NCBI GenBank assembly: GCA_019662005.1
Contig: JAIFWG010000005.1
Location: forward strand, 1 to 29,453
Source of the DNA: Candidatus Parcubacteria bacterium
GTDB taxonomy: Bacteria > Patescibacteriota > Minisyncoccia > 2-02-FULL-40-12 > GWA2-44-9
Length of the DNA stretch: 29,453 bases
Direction of reading: 5' to 3'
Shown: positions 28,796 through 29,453 of the stretch, piece after piece
Layout of the letters: each line of letters begins with the position of its first letter
How positions within the stretch are numbered: position 1 is the stretch's first letter
Notes under the pieces: generated by a model
Told to the model about the DNA's origin: nothing
The model's input: only the letters and a program-made list of their open reading frames with translations
Databases searched by the model: none
Translations under genes and position numbers: made by a program

Positions 28796-29372
28796 ATTTC
28801 ATTCTTCGAATATGATTAGGAGCAATCGTGTCGAGTATATAATGGAGAATCGTGGCATGAGCCAGTTCGATCGTGCCATAAAAAGATCCAGGAACATAGA
28901 TATTGCAGTCTCCAAGCCTCAAAAGAGGATTGTCTGGATCCCCACCTGAAAGAGTAATGATACGGCAGCCTTTCTCATGAGCAGCTCGGGCTGCGCTAAG
29001 AATATTTTGAGATCGCCCAGAACTTGAAATAGCAATGAGCATATCTCCAGATTGAGCATAGATCTCTATAGCTTTCTGAAATACATCTTGGTAAGAGAAA
29101 TCATTACTTAAACAGGTCAGAAGCGCGTGATCGTTAAATGCTTGGCTTCGAATCTTGCCTGCTTTTGAATAGTCGGCAGCCATGTGGCTAGCAATACTTG
29201 CGCTAGCCCCATTACCTATCATCATTACTTTTTTATCTTCAGTCTTAATATCTAATAAAAAGTTTATGGCTAAGGTTTCTCCCAAAGCGGGAAGAATGAC
29301 CCTATTCCGATCGCGCCACTGGATATTAGAAAGAGCGTCTGCGATCTGCTGATAGTAAGTTTGGAGTGTCAT
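28794..29372 (-). CDS. SIS-domain phosphosugar isomerase, GmhA/DiaA-like
   Basis: A 192-residue SIS protein. Substrate-loop motifs are MIGNGASASIASHMAADYSK, LTCLSNDFSYQDVF and ISSSGRSQNILSAA. The C-terminal helix GTIELAHATILHYIL holds E169, H172 and H177, where the catalytic acid and base of sedoheptulose-7-phosphate isomerase lie. GmhA makes D-glycero-manno-heptose-7-phosphate for heptose sugars, and this supports a glycan role for the island. Other GmhA-like proteins isomerise different phosphosugars, so the exact substrate is not assured. AGGA lies 4 nt before the ATG. It seems to be downstream of another gene cut by the window end. Confidence 0.87.
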   Translation of the reverse strand: MTLQTYYQQIADALSNIQWRDRNRVILPALGETLAINFLLDIKTEDKKVMMIGNGASASIASHMAADYSKAGKIRSQAFNDHALLTCLSNDFSYQDVFQKAIEIYAQSGDMLIAISSSGRSQNILSAARAAHEKGCRIITLSGGDPDNPLLRLGDCNIYVPGSFYGTIELAHATILHYILDTIAPNHIRRMK

Positions 29373-29378
29373 ATATTC

Positions 29379-29453
29379 CTAGTTCAGGAGAATTTTCGCG
29401 AATTCTAGAACCATCTTCTTTGTTACAGGCGCTTTGTTGCCTATAATTGTAAC
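29379..29453 (-). CDS. C-terminal fragment of the next gene (5' beyond window)
   Basis: The minus-strand frame is open from the window end to a TAG at 29379-29381 and encodes VTIIGNKAPVTKKMVLEFAK followed by ILLN. It lies 6 nt upstream of the SIS start in the same direction, and the short helix-like end looks like a genuine C terminus. It may be the partner gene of a sugar operon. Too short to name. Confidence 0.4.
   Translation of the reverse strand, partial: VTIIGNKAPVTKKMVLEFAKILLN

Noticed and set aside
29389..29406. AGAATT-TTCGCG-AATTCT palindrome as an operator of the SIS gene
   Set aside because: It falls within the last codons of the preceding partial gene, is short, and no promoter is recognisable beside it.

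Overview
The window looks like a chromosomal piece of a Candidate Phyla Radiation (Patescibacteria) bacterium. The evidence is the presence of small CPR-typical families (DUF5652- and DUF5654-like membrane proteins, a lone RRM protein with an RGG tail, a stand-alone C2H2 finger), many short or missing 5' leaders without Shine-Dalgarno sequences, tightly packed and overlapping genes, and a moderate-to-low GC background. TGA is used as a stop codon. The lineage is an inference from gene content; no rRNA, tRNA or CRISPR array was seen.

Left part (1-9,000): housekeeping and stress genes. A Mn-type superoxide dismutase is coupled to a glutaredoxin. Next come an orphan lipoprotein-like gene, a tRNA-guanine transglycosylase, a DUF5652 protein and endonuclease IV. 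A strong promoter at 4131-4160 and a terminator at 4432-4465 bound a GC-rich, hairpin-rich, apparently non-coding RNA of about 290 nt. It is followed by a truncated UDP-sugar dehydrogenase-like gene, a DUF4258-like gene, thymidine kinase, an RRM RNA-binding protein with a long structured leader, an envelope pair (cupredoxin-like and DsbA-like) and two small envelope proteins.

Middle (9,000-18,000): a two-component system, a small Gly/Arg-rich repeat protein, and a beta-glucan module. A secreted GH6 cellulase lies on the plus strand. It converges with a minus-strand operon encoding a secreted Pro/Thr-linker membrane protein, a GH8 glucanase, a BcsA-like synthase without PilZ, and a GT-C glycosyltransferase. 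The module could make, trim and decorate a cellulose-like surface polymer.

Right part (18,000-29,453): a MazG-like protein, a leaderless 58-residue membrane protein, a membrane-anchored bPH/AlbA_2 (Schlafen-like) fusion, a 42-residue C2H2 protein, and then an island of mostly single-gene units. The island holds a P-loop kinase, a radical SAM/SPASM enzyme, two paralogous GT2 proteins, a ThDP-dependent acetolactate-synthase-like enzyme, a frame-disrupted panB, a SAM methyltransferase, a B12-binding-type radical SAM enzyme and a GmhA-like isomerase. It reads like a glycan or specialised-metabolite locus. Several of its genes share a non-SD leader ending in TTAACAATG or a close variant. The most promising undescribed items are the 4167-4458 RNA, the 20-29 kb enzyme island, the CPR beta-glucan module and the common leader element.
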